Positions 25,354-34,836 of a stretch of 64,000 nt of DNA are shown here, piece by piece. Below the pieces are notes generated by a model. It saw only the letters and a list, made by a program, of their open reading frames with translations. It did no database searches and was not told where the DNA came from. A program made the position numbers and the translations under genes. The stretch spans positions 62,001-126,000 of the forward strand of contig NZ_JACHGF010000010.1 of the NCBI RefSeq assembly GCF_014202275.1. The letters are read 5' to 3'. The stretch is from Rhabdobacter roseus. GTDB lineage: Bacteria > Bacteroidota > Bacteroidia > Cytophagales > Spirosomataceae. Every line of letters starts with the position of its first letter. Within the stretch, counting starts at the first letter, position 1.

Positions 25354-25593
25354 AGGAAGTAGGTACTTTTGATGATCACAAGATGGTTTTTCGGGCCAGA
25401 GGCAGAAGGTACTTTGTTTTTTTATGTAAAAGTACTTTTCAATAAAATGAGTTTTTCCGTCCCCACCCAGGGACCCCTCGGGGTACTTGGTGTAAGGCAT
25501 CACAAACCTAGCAGACAACGACGCTTTAGGTACCTTGTTTTTACAAAAAAAGTCTTTCTTTCAAAGTACCTCCAACCCTGGCCAGGTACCTGC

Positions 25594-26490
25594 TCACGCC
25601 CGTGGGTGAAATTCCGTGACGACCTGCCGGAGGTAGTCGCGGTCGAGGTGGGTGTAGATCTCGGTGGTGGTGATGGACTCGTGCCCGAGCATTTCCTGCA
25701 CGGCCCGCAGGCTGGCACCGCCCTCGATGAGGTGCGTAGCAAACGAGTGCCGGAAGGTATGCGGGCTCACGTTTTTTTGGATACCGGCCAGAGCCGCGGT
25801 TTCTTTGATAATCAGGAAGATCATGACGCGCGAGAGCTGCGCGCCGCGGCGGTTCAGAAAAACGATGTCTTCACTCTCTTTCTTGACCTCCTGCTGGCAC
25901 CGAACGGTGTCGAGGTAGAGCTGCGTGTACTTGATGGCGTCGCGCCCGATGGGTACCAGCCGTACCTTGTCGCCCTTACCAAGTACCCGCACGAAGCCGA
26001 TGTCGAAGTAGCAGTTGGTGAGTTGCAGGCTCGTCAGCTCCGACACCCGCAGGCCGCAGCTGTAAAGTACCTCCAGCATGGCGCGGTTGCGGGTACCTTC
26101 GGGCGTGGTGGGGTCAATGGCCTCTAGCATTCGCTCGATCTCGGGGTAGCTCAGTACATCGGGTAGCTTGCGCGGCAGGCGCGGAGCTTCCAGCAGCTCG
26201 GTGGGATTTTCGGTGACGACCCCTTCCAGCAACAGGTACCCAAAAAACGACTTGAGGCCCGAGAGTAACCGCGCCTGCGAGTGCGCCGACAGCCCCAGCT
26301 CGGTGAGGTACTTAAGGTACCCCAGCAGGTGTTCTTCCCGCACATCGGCGGGGGTGAGGGCCAGCGCGCTGAGGTCCAGGTACTCGCGCAGCTTGTCGGC
26401 GTCGTGCACGTAGGCCTGTACGGAGTGGTCGGAAAGCGACCTTTCCAGCCGGAGGTAGTTTTTAAAATGTTTGATGTAGCTTTGCCACAT
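25594..26490 (-). CDS. xerD: Tyrosine recombinase XerD
   Basis: 298 residues, the family length. N-terminal SAM-like core-binding domain (about 1-90), then the catalytic domain with all expected residues: Arg in YSCGLRVSEL, Lys in LGKGDKVRLVP, HxxR in PHTFRHSFATHL, and the trailing His and Tyr in LGHESITTTEIYTH. With XerC it resolves chromosome dimers at dif. Divergent from aroQ, as I know it in other Bacteroidota, which supports a chromosomal housekeeping role rather than a phage integrase. Confidence 0.96.
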   Translation of the reverse strand: MWQSYIKHFKNYLRLERSLSDHSVQAYVHDADKLREYLDLSALALTPADVREEHLLGYLKYLTELGLSAHSQARLLSGLKSFFGYLLLEGVVTENPTELLEAPRLPRKLPDVLSYPEIERMLEAIDPTTPEGTRNRAMLEVLYSCGLRVSELTSLQLTNCYFDIGFVRVLGKGDKVRLVPIGRDAIKYTQLYLDTVRCQQEVKKESEDIVFLNRRGAQLSRVMIFLIIKETAALAGIQKNVSPHTFRHSFATHLIEGGASLRAVQEMLGHESITTTEIYTHLDRDYLRQVVTEFHPRA

Positions 26491-26575
26491 AGGTACCTGT
26501 AGAAAGTCGATGAAAGAACGGCTCCAAACGCTCGACGAAGCTACCCAAACCTTTTCATTTCACCAATAAGTACCC

Positions 26576-27001
26576 ATGAAACGAATCCTGATCCTGAACG
26601 GCCCTAACCTCAACCTGCTCGGCAAACGCGAGCCGTCCGTGTACGGCAGCCAGTCTTTTGAGGATTATTTCCAAACCCTGCAAAGTACCTTCCCGAGCGC
26701 AGAGCTGCACTACTATCAGTCGAACCACGAAGGTGCTTTGATCGACAAAATCCACGAGCTGGGCTTTACCTTCGACGGCCTGGTGATCAACGCCGGAGGG
26801 CTCACGCACACGTCGGTAGCGCTGGCCGACGCGCTATCGGCCGTGCCCATGCCCGCCGTGGAGGTACATATTTCCAACATCCACGCCCGCGAGGCGTTTC
26901 GCCACCACAGCTTCCTTACCAGCCGCTGCCGGGGGATGATCTGCGGCCTGGGCTTGCGAGGCTACGAGCTGGCCGTGAAGTACCTGCTGGAAGCGGCCTG
27001 A
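26576..27001 (+). CDS. aroQ: 3-dehydroquinate dehydratase, type II
   Basis: 141 residues, the normal size for the dodecameric type II enzyme, which converts 3-dehydroquinate to 3-dehydroshikimate in aromatic amino-acid synthesis. Motifs are LNGPNLNLLGKREPSVYG (active-site Arg and the Tyr lid), NAGGLTHTSVALADAL, and EVHISNIHAREAFRHHSF. Divergent from xerD with 85 bp between the starts. Confidence 0.97.
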   Translation: MKRILILNGPNLNLLGKREPSVYGSQSFEDYFQTLQSTFPSAELHYYQSNHEGALIDKIHELGFTFDGLVINAGGLTHTSVALADALSAVPMPAVEVHISNIHAREAFRHHSFLTSRCRGMICGLGLRGYELAVKYLLEAA

Positions 27002-27137
27002 AAAGGCAATGGGTACATATAAAAAGGGGAACCATGGGCGTTCCTGAAACAGAAAGCGTGGCATAAAAAATTGGGACGAAGGCTGCCATGGGCCATATTT
27101 AGGTCGGTACTTGGGGCTTCTCGTCGTTGCATGAGCT

Positions 27138-29378
27138 ATGAAGGTATCTCGATTAGTACTTCTTTTTCTACTTTTTTCTCTACAAATACGCGCTCAAACG
27201 ATCCGGGGCATGGTCACCGATGCCCAGAGTGGCGATACACTCATGAGCGTTTCGGTTCAGGCCCAGGAGCTGTTTATCGGTACCACCACCGACCGCGACG
27301 GCAAATACCGGCTGCAACTACTCCAACCGGGTACCTACCTGCTCAGCTACATGCAGGCGGGCTACCAAACGGCCCACCGCACCGTGAGCGAATTCATCGA
27401 TCAGGAGCTTAACGTAGCCCTCCAACCGGACGTAGTCCAGCTCAACGGGCAGGAAGCCAGCACGGCCCAGCGCTACGAAAGCCGCACTTTTGGCAGGCCG
27501 GAGGCTATAACCGTACTTACCCGGCGCGATCTTTACCGCAATTCCCTCCGCTCCACGCCCGAGCTCCTGCTGGGAGAGACGGGCGTCTTTGTGCAAAAAA
27601 CCACCCACGGGGGTGGCGCACCCATTGTACGTGGGCTCACCGGCCACCACACGCTGCTGCTGGTAGACGGCATCCGGCTCAACAACGCCACCTACGGCTC
27701 CGGTCCCAACCAGTACCTTAATACCGTAGATCCGTTCAGCCTAAGGCGGGTGGAGGTGCTGCGAGGCGGGGGGGGCGTGCAGTACGGCAGCGATGCCGTA
27801 GGCGGTGCCGTGCAGGTATTTTCGCAAACGCCGCAGTTTTCGGACCAGACGCGCGTCACGGGCTCGGCCCTGACCAAGTGGATGAGCAGTGAAATGGAGG
27901 AGAGCGGACGCCTTTCCCTGGGCGTGAGCAGCCGGAAGGTAGCGGTGCAGGCGGGCTTTTCGTACCGCAATTTCGGAAACCTGATCGGGGGCGGTAACTT
28001 GGTGCAGGAGCGCACGGGCTATGAGCAGCGCTCGGCAGACGTGAAGGCCGTGCTGCGGCTGAAGCCCAGCCTGAAGCTCACCGCCGCCTACCAGGTACTT
28101 CGGCAGGATAGCGTGCCTTTTTATCCCCAAGTGGCCCGCGAGAATTTCCTGCTGAGCGAAATCACCATGCAACAACGCACGCTGGGGTACCTACGGCTGG
28201 AGGGAAACCGCCCGCACCGCTGGCTCAGGCACTGGCAGGTCACCACCCTGGCGCAGCAGGCCGCCGAAGACCGCAGCAGCCACGCCAACGGTTCGCCCCT
28301 GCTTCGTCAGGAAAAAGAGGATGTCGATACCCAGGGAGCGCTGGCGTCGGCAATAACGGAGCCAACGGACTTCTGGAAAATCCAGACCGGCCTGGACTGG
28401 TACTTCGATGAGGTAGCCAGCCGACGCCAGGATACCGACACCCTTGGTGGTTTGCCGCCCACCAACCGGAAAGGCCTCTACGCCAACGGAGCCAGCCAGC
28501 ATAGCCTGGGCCTTTACACCCTGCACACGCTTACCTTTGCGCGGCTCACCGTTACCGCCGGGGTGCGTTACAACCTTTTTGCTACCACCATTCCCGACGA
28601 AGTACTGGGCGAAGTTCAGCAAAATCCGTCGGCCTGGGTGGGGAATGCGGGCCTTTCTGTGGCCTTGTGGCCGTCGGTGCGCCTGGTGGCCAACGTCAGC
28701 TCCTCCTTCCGGGCTCCTAACGTCAACGACCTGAGTACCGTGGGCCTGGGAAGTACCTATTTTGAACTACCCAACGGGGCGCTGCGGCCCGAGCGCGGCC
28801 TCAACAAAGAGGTGGGCCTCAAGATCCGTGACAACCGTTTTTCGAGCTCCTTCACGCTGTACCACAACCAGCTCTCAGACCTGATCGTGCGGCGACAGCG
28901 GGGTAGTTTGCTGGACAACTACGCCGTGTACTTCCGGCAGAACCTGGGCCGCGCCCTGATCCGGGGCCTGGAGGCGGAGGCCGAGTGGCAGCTGTTCCCC
29001 AACTGGCTGCTCTTCGGCAATGCGACGTACACCCACGGTCAAAATCTAACGACTCAAGAGCCCCTGCGGCTCATCCCGCCCTTGCACGGCAAGCTGGGCG
29101 TCACTTACCAGCGCAATGCCCGCAACTGGGTACGCGCCGAGTGGTGGATGGCCGCCCGGCAGGACCGCCTGGCACCGGCCGATGTCGCGGACCCGCTGAT
29201 TCCGTCCGCAGGTACCCCCGGTTGGCACGTCATCAATGCTGCGATCGGACAGCGGGTGGGGCTACTGCGTGTGGCCGCCGAGATCCAAAACCTCTTGGAC
29301 CAGCGGTACTACACCCACGGCTCGGGCGTGACGGGCGTGGGTCGCAGCCTGTGGGTGACGCTGCGGTTCGACTGGTAG
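27138..29378 (+). CDS. TonB-dependent outer-membrane receptor with carboxypeptidase-like N-domain
   Basis: 746 residues. Signal peptide (about 1-20, ending RAQ), a carboxypeptidase-regulatory-like beta sandwich (TIRGMVTDAQSGDTLMSVSVQAQ, about 21-110), then the plug with RGLTGHHTLLLVDGIRLNNATYGSGPNQYLNTVDP and VEVLRGGGGVQYGSDAVGGAVQV, and a 22-strand barrel ending in a terminal aromatic (LRFDW). The barrel region SFRAPNVNDLSTVG...PNGALRPERG matches siderophore/cobalamin/heme receptor types. No SusD partner follows, arguing for an iron- or cofactor-type ligand rather than a glycan. Ligand unknown. Confidence 0.93.
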   Translation: MKVSRLVLLFLLFSLQIRAQTIRGMVTDAQSGDTLMSVSVQAQELFIGTTTDRDGKYRLQLLQPGTYLLSYMQAGYQTAHRTVSEFIDQELNVALQPDVVQLNGQEASTAQRYESRTFGRPEAITVLTRRDLYRNSLRSTPELLLGETGVFVQKTTHGGGAPIVRGLTGHHTLLLVDGIRLNNATYGSGPNQYLNTVDPFSLRRVEVLRGGGGVQYGSDAVGGAVQVFSQTPQFSDQTRVTGSALTKWMSSEMEESGRLSLGVSSRKVAVQAGFSYRNFGNLIGGGNLVQERTGYEQRSADVKAVLRLKPSLKLTAAYQVLRQDSVPFYPQVARENFLLSEITMQQRTLGYLRLEGNRPHRWLRHWQVTTLAQQAAEDRSSHANGSPLLRQEKEDVDTQGALASAITEPTDFWKIQTGLDWYFDEVASRRQDTDTLGGLPPTNRKGLYANGASQHSLGLYTLHTLTFARLTVTAGVRYNLFATTIPDEVLGEVQQNPSAWVGNAGLSVALWPSVRLVANVSSSFRAPNVNDLSTVGLGSTYFELPNGALRPERGLNKEVGLKIRDNRFSSSFTLYHNQLSDLIVRRQRGSLLDNYAVYFRQNLGRALIRGLEAEAEWQLFPNWLLFGNATYTHGQNLTTQEPLRLIPPLHGKLGVTYQRNARNWVRAEWWMAARQDRLAPADVADPLIPSAGTPGWHVINAAIGQRVGLLRVAAEIQNLLDQRYYTHGSGVTGVGRSLWVTLRFDW

Positions 29379-29614
29379 GTCGTGGCCGGGGCAGAGGGTT
29401 TGGGGCATGGGATTAATGGGCCATGGGTACTTTGGGGTAATGAAAAGTAAAGTCAGCCTACGGTTTTTAAATAAATCATTTTTGAAAAAGTACCCTTATT
29501 TTTCTTTTCTATTGCAAGCCTATTCAATAGCCAACCAAGCTGACCGCCACGGAGTCGCACTTTTCTAGGTACTTTTGACCCCAAGCCCTTAGTCCAAACC
29601 AACTACCAACGCCT

Positions 29615-30475
29615 ATGAAACCCTCCTTCTGGACCAACTACCACAGCCACAGCCACTACTGCGACGGGCGCGAGGCACCGGAGGCGCAGGTGCGGGCCGC
29701 CCGGCAGCAGGGCGTGCGGGCCTTTGGCTTTTCGTCGCACGGGCCGGTGCCGTTTGCCAACGCCTGGAGCATGAAGCCGGAGCGGCTTGAGGGGTACCTG
29801 GCGGAAACCCGCGCTTTGCAACAAAAGTACCAGGGAGACATAGAACTGTACGTGGGGCTGGAGGTCGACTACGTACCCGGCCTGTGCGGCCCAGGTACCT
29901 ACGCCCACGCCCTGGATTTTACCATCGGCTCGGTGCACTACGTGGACCAGAACTGGGAAGGCCAGCCCTGGGAGATCGACGGCGCTACGGAGGGCTTTAT
30001 GAAGGGGCTGGTGGAGGTACATGGCGGCGACATCCAGAAGGTACTTCGGCGGTACTACGCGCTCATCCGGGAAATGGTGGAGCAAGACCCGCCGCTGATC
30101 GTAGGGCATTTGGATAAGATCAAGATCCATAACCTGAACGAAAGCCTGTACCGCGAGCAGGACGACTGGTACCAGGCCGAGATTGACCACACGCTGGAGG
30201 TGATTGCGGCGGCGGGTTGTGTGCTGGAAGTAAATACCCGCGGTATGTACAAGAGAAACCTCGATACCTACCCCTCGGCTACGATCCTGAAAAAAGTACT
30301 GGCCCGGAACATTCCCGTGATGCTCAACGCCGACAGCCACGCGCCCGAGGAAATCACGGCCCGCTTCGCGGAGGCCGCCGGGGTACTTCAAGCGGTAGGT
30401 TTCCGGACGCTCCGGGTACTTTTGGATGGTACTTGGCAGGAGGTACCCTTCGACCAAAAAGGTTTATTTTTATAG
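29615..30475 (+). CDS. PHP-domain histidinol-phosphatase-like hydrolase
   Basis: 286 residues. It starts with the PHP metal motif NYHSHSHYCDG, then FGFSSHGPVPF, VGLEVDYVPG, GSVHYVD, VGHLDKIKIHN, EVNTRGMYK and the final LNADSHAPEEI, together the metal-binding set of the HisK/HisJ branch. HisK removes phosphate from L-histidinol phosphate. It is not near other his genes here, so it could be a relative with another phosphoester substrate. Followed closely by a class V aminotransferase, probably in one operon. Confidence 0.88.
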   Translation: MKPSFWTNYHSHSHYCDGREAPEAQVRAARQQGVRAFGFSSHGPVPFANAWSMKPERLEGYLAETRALQQKYQGDIELYVGLEVDYVPGLCGPGTYAHALDFTIGSVHYVDQNWEGQPWEIDGATEGFMKGLVEVHGGDIQKVLRRYYALIREMVEQDPPLIVGHLDKIKIHNLNESLYREQDDWYQAEIDHTLEVIAAAGCVLEVNTRGMYKRNLDTYPSATILKKVLARNIPVMLNADSHAPEEITARFAEAAGVLQAVGFRTLRVLLDGTWQEVPFDQKGLFL

Positions 30476-30494
30476 CGATTCTTCAAAAAATAAA

Positions 30495-31562
30495 ATGATC
30501 ACTTTTTATCCCGGTCCTTCCAAAATTTACCCGCAAGTAGAGCAGTACCTGGCCGACGCCTACCGCTCGGGCATCCTGAGCATGAACCACCGCAGTGCGG
30601 CTTTCATGACCATGCTCGAAGGTACCCTGGCGGCGCTGCGCGAAAAGCTGGCGATCCCGGCCAGCTACGAAGTGTACCTGACGTCCTCGGCCACCGAGGG
30701 CTGGGAGATCGTGGCGCAGTCGCTGGTGGCGCGGCGGAGCCTGCACCTGTACAACGGGGCTTTTGGCGAGAAGTGGTACGCCTACACGCGCCGCTTGCGG
30801 GCCGAGGCCGTGGGGCTTCCGTTTGATTTCCAAACCCTGCCCGACCCGCAAGCGCCAGGTACCTACCCCGACGCGGAGGTACTTTGCCTCACCCACAACG
30901 AAACCTCCAACGGCACCGCCCTGCCCGACGCCAGCCTGCGGGCCCTCCGAGGGTACTTTGCGGGGCTCATTGCCATTGATGCTACCTCTTCCATGGCGGG
31001 CGTAGCTACCGACTGGCTCCTGGGCGACGTTTGGCTGGCTTCGGTGCAGAAGTGCTTCGGGCTGCCGCCGGGGCTGGGCGTGCTGGTGGTGTCGCCGCGG
31101 GCGGTGGCGCGGGCCGAGGAGCGGGCCGAGCGCAATCATTACAACAGTCTGCTTTTTTTGCGCGAAAATTTTATCCAAAACCAAACGCCCTACACGCCCA
31201 ACACGCTGGCGATCTACCTGCTGGGCCGGGTGATGCAGCAGGTACCCCCGCTGGCCGAAGTAGACGCCGAAACCCACCGCCGCGCCGCCGACTGGTACGC
31301 GTTCCTGGCGGCGCAGGGCTTCGGGCTGCTGGTGACGGAGCCGGACGTACGCTCGCCTACGGTAGTAGTGGTACAAAGTACCCCCGCGGAGGTAACGCGG
31401 CTCAAGGCGGCGGCTTCCGAAGCGGGCATCGTGGTGGGCAGCGGCTACGGTACCTGGAAGGCCACCACCTTCCGCATGGCGAACTTTCCGGCCATCACGC
31501 TGAGCGAAATCGAGCAGTTTCAGACGTTCCTGCGCAAACGATCCTGGGAGCAGCATGAGTAG
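30495..31562 (+). CDS. Class V aminotransferase, phosphoserine-aminotransferase-like
   Basis: 355 residues from ATG 30495 (19 bp after the PHP gene; the open frame extends upstream inside it). MITFYPGPSKIYPQVEQYL gives the SerC-like N-terminus. SSATEGWEI binds the cofactor phosphate, AIDATSSMAG carries the PLP Asp, and SVQKCFGLPPGLGVL has the Schiff-base Lys (about residue 198). The rest follows the SerC/alanine-glyoxylate aminotransferase fold. Phosphoserine:2-oxoglutarate transamination is possible, but strict SerC residues cannot be confirmed. Confidence 0.85.
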   Translation: MITFYPGPSKIYPQVEQYLADAYRSGILSMNHRSAAFMTMLEGTLAALREKLAIPASYEVYLTSSATEGWEIVAQSLVARRSLHLYNGAFGEKWYAYTRRLRAEAVGLPFDFQTLPDPQAPGTYPDAEVLCLTHNETSNGTALPDASLRALRGYFAGLIAIDATSSMAGVATDWLLGDVWLASVQKCFGLPPGLGVLVVSPRAVARAEERAERNHYNSLLFLRENFIQNQTPYTPNTLAIYLLGRVMQQVPPLAEVDAETHRRAADWYAFLAAQGFGLLVTEPDVRSPTVVVVQSTPAEVTRLKAAASEAGIVVGSGYGTWKATTFRMANFPAITLSEIEQFQTFLRKRSWEQHE

Positions 31563-31618
31563 GTACGCGGGCCCGCTGTACTTTACTAGCAGTACCCATT
31601 ATTTCCCTTCCTACCCAC

Positions 31619-32332
31619 GTGACACAAAAAATGGTAGAGCAGTACCAGGCGCAGATCAAATGCCTGGTGGCCCTCGATTCAATTATCTTTGGATTCGACG
31701 GCGAAGAGTTGAAGCTTTTATTAGTAAAAAGGGGCGTCGAAGACGACGGCTCCACCTGGTCGCTGATGGGCGGCTGGCTCCGGCCCGACGAAGGCCTGGA
31801 AGAGGCCGCCAACCGGATCTTGTTCGAGCTTACGGGCCTTACGGACATCTACCTCGAGCAGTTGTATACTTTTGGTGCTCCCCACCGCGACCGCGTGGAG
31901 CGCACCGTGGCGGTGTCGTACTTTGCGCTCATCAACGTCACCGACTACCAGGAGCGCGTCTCGCACACCTACGAGGCGCATTGGTTTTCGATGCACGAAC
32001 TACCCCGGCTGCTCTTCGACCACGGCCAGATGGTGGAGCAGGCCATCGAGCGGCTGCGCTACAAGGCATCGCAGCATCCCATTGGTTTTGAGCTACTTCC
32101 CGAGAAATTCACCATTCCGCAGCTGCAGAAGCTCTACGAGGCTATCTTTGACGCGCCGCTGGATAAGCGCAATTTCAGCCGAAAAATTCTTTCCACCAAT
32201 CTACTGGAAAAGCTGGACGAAAAGCAGCGGGGGTACTCCAAAAAGGGAGCCTACCTTTATAAAGTGAACGAGGAAAAGTACCAAAAGCAGTTTAATACTT
32301 TCCTGAATTTTCTGCCCAACGGAGGTACCTAG
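31619..32332 (+). CDS. NUDIX-winged-helix transcriptional regulator (NrtR/AraR type)
   Basis: 237 residues from a GTG at 31619 (ATG alternative 31631). N-terminal NUDIX domain (about 10-140) with a decayed NUDIX box: GGWLRPDEGLEEAANRILFELTGL lacks the Glu of the REUxEE core, so hydrolysis is unlikely. The C-terminal ~70 residues form the conserved winged helix (HPIGFELLPEKFTIPQLQKLYEAIF, DKRNFSRKILS). In Bacteroidota such proteins sense ADP-ribose or sugars and repress NAD or pentose genes. The regulated genes are not evident here. Confidence 0.88.
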   Translation: MTQKMVEQYQAQIKCLVALDSIIFGFDGEELKLLLVKRGVEDDGSTWSLMGGWLRPDEGLEEAANRILFELTGLTDIYLEQLYTFGAPHRDRVERTVAVSYFALINVTDYQERVSHTYEAHWFSMHELPRLLFDHGQMVEQAIERLRYKASQHPIGFELLPEKFTIPQLQKLYEAIFDAPLDKRNFSRKILSTNLLEKLDEKQRGYSKKGAYLYKVNEEKYQKQFNTFLNFLPNGGT

Positions 32333-32406
32333 GCGCTCCCGGCCCGAACGGTTTGTGTATGCAAGGGCTTTTGTTCAACTTTGCGGCTTCAATCCGTATC
32401 CGGGCT

Positions 32407-32973
32407 ATGTTCAATTTCAAAGAAGTACTTTCCGTTACGCTCATCCTCTTTTCGGTGATCGACATCGTGGGCTCCGTGCCGGTGATCGTGGATCTGCGCA
32501 AAAAGGCCGGGCACATCCAGTCCGAGAAGGCCACGCTGGTAGCCGGTACGCTCATGGTGGTTTTCCTGTTTCTGGGCGAGCGCATCCTGTCGCTCTTTGG
32601 GGTCGATGTCGCTTCTTTTGCCGTGGCGGGGGCTATTATTTTGTTTTTGCTGGGCCTGGAAATGATTCTGGGCCGGAATTTTTTCCGCCACGACAACGTC
32701 AGCACCGGCACGGCCTCCATCGTACCCATTGCGTTTCCGCTCATTGCGGGGGCCGGTACCATGACCACCCTCATCACGCTACGCGCCGCCTATGCCATCC
32801 CCAACATCCTGATTGGTATCGTGGTGAATCTGCTGCTGGTGTACCTGGTGCTGAAGTCGTCGGAGTGGCTGGAGCGGAAGCTCGGCCAGGCCGGTACCGA
32901 CGTGCTCCGGCGCGTGTTCGGGATTATTCTGCTGGCGATTTCCATTAAGCTTTTTAAAACGAATTTTTTGTAA
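32407..32973 (+). CDS. MarC family inner-membrane protein
   Basis: 188 residues from ATG 32407. Six membrane helices with the MarC/UPF0056 signatures: LFSVIDIVGSVPVIVDL near helix 1, FAVAGAIILFLLGLEMILG, and PIAFPLIAGAGTMTTLITL. The family has no proven transport function, despite early links to multiple antibiotic resistance. A compact 10-bp stem hairpin follows. Confidence 0.92.
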   Translation: MFNFKEVLSVTLILFSVIDIVGSVPVIVDLRKKAGHIQSEKATLVAGTLMVVFLFLGERILSLFGVDVASFAVAGAIILFLLGLEMILGRNFFRHDNVSTGTASIVPIAFPLIAGAGTMTTLITLRAAYAIPNILIGIVVNLLLVYLVLKSSEWLERKLGQAGTDVLRRVFGIILLAISIKLFKTNFL

Positions 32974-32990
32974 AGGTACCTGATCCCCGG

Positions 32991-33013
32991 CCCTTCTCCT
33001 TGGAGGAGAAGGG
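32991..33013. terminator. Hairpin after marC-like gene
   Basis: CCCTTCTCCT and AGGAGAAGGG form perfect 10-bp arms with a 3-nt loop, 17 bp past the stop. The T tract is weak (TGTTAAGT), so termination may need help. Confidence 0.55.
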
Positions 33014-33068
33014 TGTTAAGTCTGGATCAACGCCAATACTTTTAACTCTCAACTCCTACTAAAAACCC

Positions 33069-33536
33069 ATGCAAAGCCTCGATAGCCTGAATCAAGTAGC
33101 TGATTTTCACCGTACCTTCAAGCACCCCATTCTGGACAAGCCCCAGCTGCCGTCTGAGGAGCGCAGCCGCCTGCGGGTGGCGCTGCTGGCCGAAGAGCTG
33201 AAAGAGCTGGAGGTGGCGATTCTGGAAAAAGACATCGTAGAAGTAGCCGACGCTCTCTGTGACCTGCAATACGTACTGGCCGGGGCGGTGCTGGAGTTTG
33301 GCCTGGGCGAAAAATTCCGGGCGCTGTTTGACGAAGTACAGCGCTCCAACATGTCCAAAGCCTGTAACTCGCTGGAAGAAGCCGAAGCCACCGTGGCGCA
33401 CTACCAGCAAAAAGGCACCGACTGCTACTACCAGGAAGACAACGGCAAGTACCTGGTGTACCGGACCTCAGACAACAAAACCCTGAAAAATATCAACTAC
33501 TCGCCCGCCGATCTGGTTAGTATTCTGAATCAGTAG
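33069..33536 (+). CDS. MazG-like nucleoside triphosphate pyrophosphohydrolase
   Basis: 155 residues. All-alpha NTP pyrophosphatase core: LLAEELKELEVAILEKD (EExxE metal motif) and VEVADALCDLQYVLAG (ExxD motif), the two halves of the MazG/PRA-PH metal site. It has a C-terminal extension (about 95-155) seen in the phosphoribosyl-ATP-pyrophosphohydrolase-like group of Bacteroidota. Likely hydrolyses non-canonical NTPs. Upstream of pepT by 48 bp. Confidence 0.87.
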   Translation: MQSLDSLNQVADFHRTFKHPILDKPQLPSEERSRLRVALLAEELKELEVAILEKDIVEVADALCDLQYVLAGAVLEFGLGEKFRALFDEVQRSNMSKACNSLEEAEATVAHYQQKGTDCYYQEDNGKYLVYRTSDNKTLKNINYSPADLVSILNQ

Positions 33537-33584
33537 TCAAGGTACCTTGCGCAAGTACCTCCGAGCCTTTTATTTCTAAACAAC

Positions 33585-34826
33585 ATGTCATCCGTTCTCG
33601 AACGTTTTCTTCGCTACGTCCAGATCGACACCCAGTCTGATCCGCACTCGACGAGCTTTCCCAGTACTGCCAAACAGCGCGACCTGAGCCAATTGTTGGT
33701 GATCGAGCTACAGGAAATGGGCGTGACCGACGCCCATCTCGACGAGCACGGCTACGTGTACGCCACGCTGCCCGCTACCAGCACCAAGCCCGGGGTACCT
33801 GTAATCTGCTATTGCTCGCACGTGGATACCTCGCCCGACGTCAGCGGGGCCAACGTCATGCCGCTGGTGCATCAAAACTGGGACGGCCGCGACATCGTCC
33901 TGCCCGACGACCCCACGCAGGTACTTCGCCGCGGCGAGCACCCCGACCTGGAGGCGCAAATAGGGAATGATATTGTGACCGCCAGCGGCACCACCCTGCT
34001 CGGGGCCGACAACAAGGCGGGCGTGGCCGAGATCATGGCCGCCGCTGAGTACCTCATGCAGCATCCGGAAGTGAAGCGAGGTACCGTCAAGATCCTCTTT
34101 ACGCCCGACGAAGAAGTGGGCCGCGGTACCGAGAAAGTAAACCTGGAAAAACTGGGGGCTGACTTCGGCTACACCGTCGATGGCGAAACGGTAGGTACTT
34201 TGGAAGACGCCACCTTCTCGGCCGACGGCGTCACGCTGACCATTCACGGCGTAAGTACCCATCCGGGTTTTGCGAAAGGAAAAATGGAGAACGCCCTCAA
34301 GCTGGCGGCCGACATCCTGGCCGAACTACCCAAAAACGGCCTCTCGCCCGAAACCACCGACGGCATGCAGGGTTTCATTCATCCGGTGCACATCACGGGC
34401 GGGCAGGATACCGCCACGGTGGAGTTTATTGTCCGGGATTTTACAGAATTGGGCTTATACGAAAAGGAAAAATTTCTACGCAATATCGTCAACGAAGTAG
34501 GAGCCAGGTACCCCCACTCGCGCGTGGAAATGGACGTAGTACCGCAGTACCGCAACATGAAAGTGGTCCTCGACCAGCATCCGCAGGTGGTCAACAACGC
34601 CCTGGAAGCCATGCACCGCGTGGGCCTTACGCCCGTGCGCCGGAGCATCCGGGGCGGTACCGACGGCTCCCGGCTGTCGTTCATGGGGCTGCCGTGCCCC
34701 AATATCTTCGCGGGCGAGCACGCTTTTCACTCGCGCCTGGAGTGGGTGTCGGTGCAGGACATGGAAAAAGCCGTGGAGGTACTTATAGCGCTCAGCCAGG
34801 TTTGGGAGGAGCAGGCGGGACATTGA
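33585..34826 (+). CDS. pepT: Peptidase T (aminotripeptidase)
   Basis: 413 residues, the usual PepT length. Di-zinc M20 features are SHVDTSPDV (first metal His and Asp), GADNKAGVAEIMAA (bridging Asp), FTPDEEVGRGTEKV (catalytic Glu pair), the TVDGETVG Asp, and the final PCPNIFAGEHAFHSRLEWVS His. The dimerisation lid contains HGVSTHPGFAKGKMENA. It releases the N-terminal residue from tripeptides in the cytoplasm. Ten bp separate it from the RNase H gene. Confidence 0.97.
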   Translation: MSSVLERFLRYVQIDTQSDPHSTSFPSTAKQRDLSQLLVIELQEMGVTDAHLDEHGYVYATLPATSTKPGVPVICYCSHVDTSPDVSGANVMPLVHQNWDGRDIVLPDDPTQVLRRGEHPDLEAQIGNDIVTASGTTLLGADNKAGVAEIMAAAEYLMQHPEVKRGTVKILFTPDEEVGRGTEKVNLEKLGADFGYTVDGETVGTLEDATFSADGVTLTIHGVSTHPGFAKGKMENALKLAADILAELPKNGLSPETTDGMQGFIHPVHITGGQDTATVEFIVRDFTELGLYEKEKFLRNIVNEVGARYPHSRVEMDVVPQYRNMKVVLDQHPQVVNNALEAMHRVGLTPVRRSIRGGTDGSRLSFMGLPCPNIFAGEHAFHSRLEWVSVQDMEKAVEVLIALSQVWEEQAGH

Positions 34827-34836
34827 TTGAGCATTC

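Noticed and set aside
25594-26490. XerD as a phage or transposon integrase marking a mobile element
   Set aside because: Sequence form and divergent aroQ neighbour fit the chromosomal XerD; no attachment repeats, phage genes or tRNA are nearby.
30483-31556. 357-codon open frame on the minus strand opposite the aminotransferase
   Set aside because: The plus-strand gene has PLP motifs and correct length; the reverse frame is His/Arg/Gly-rich shadow sequence common in GC-rich DNA.
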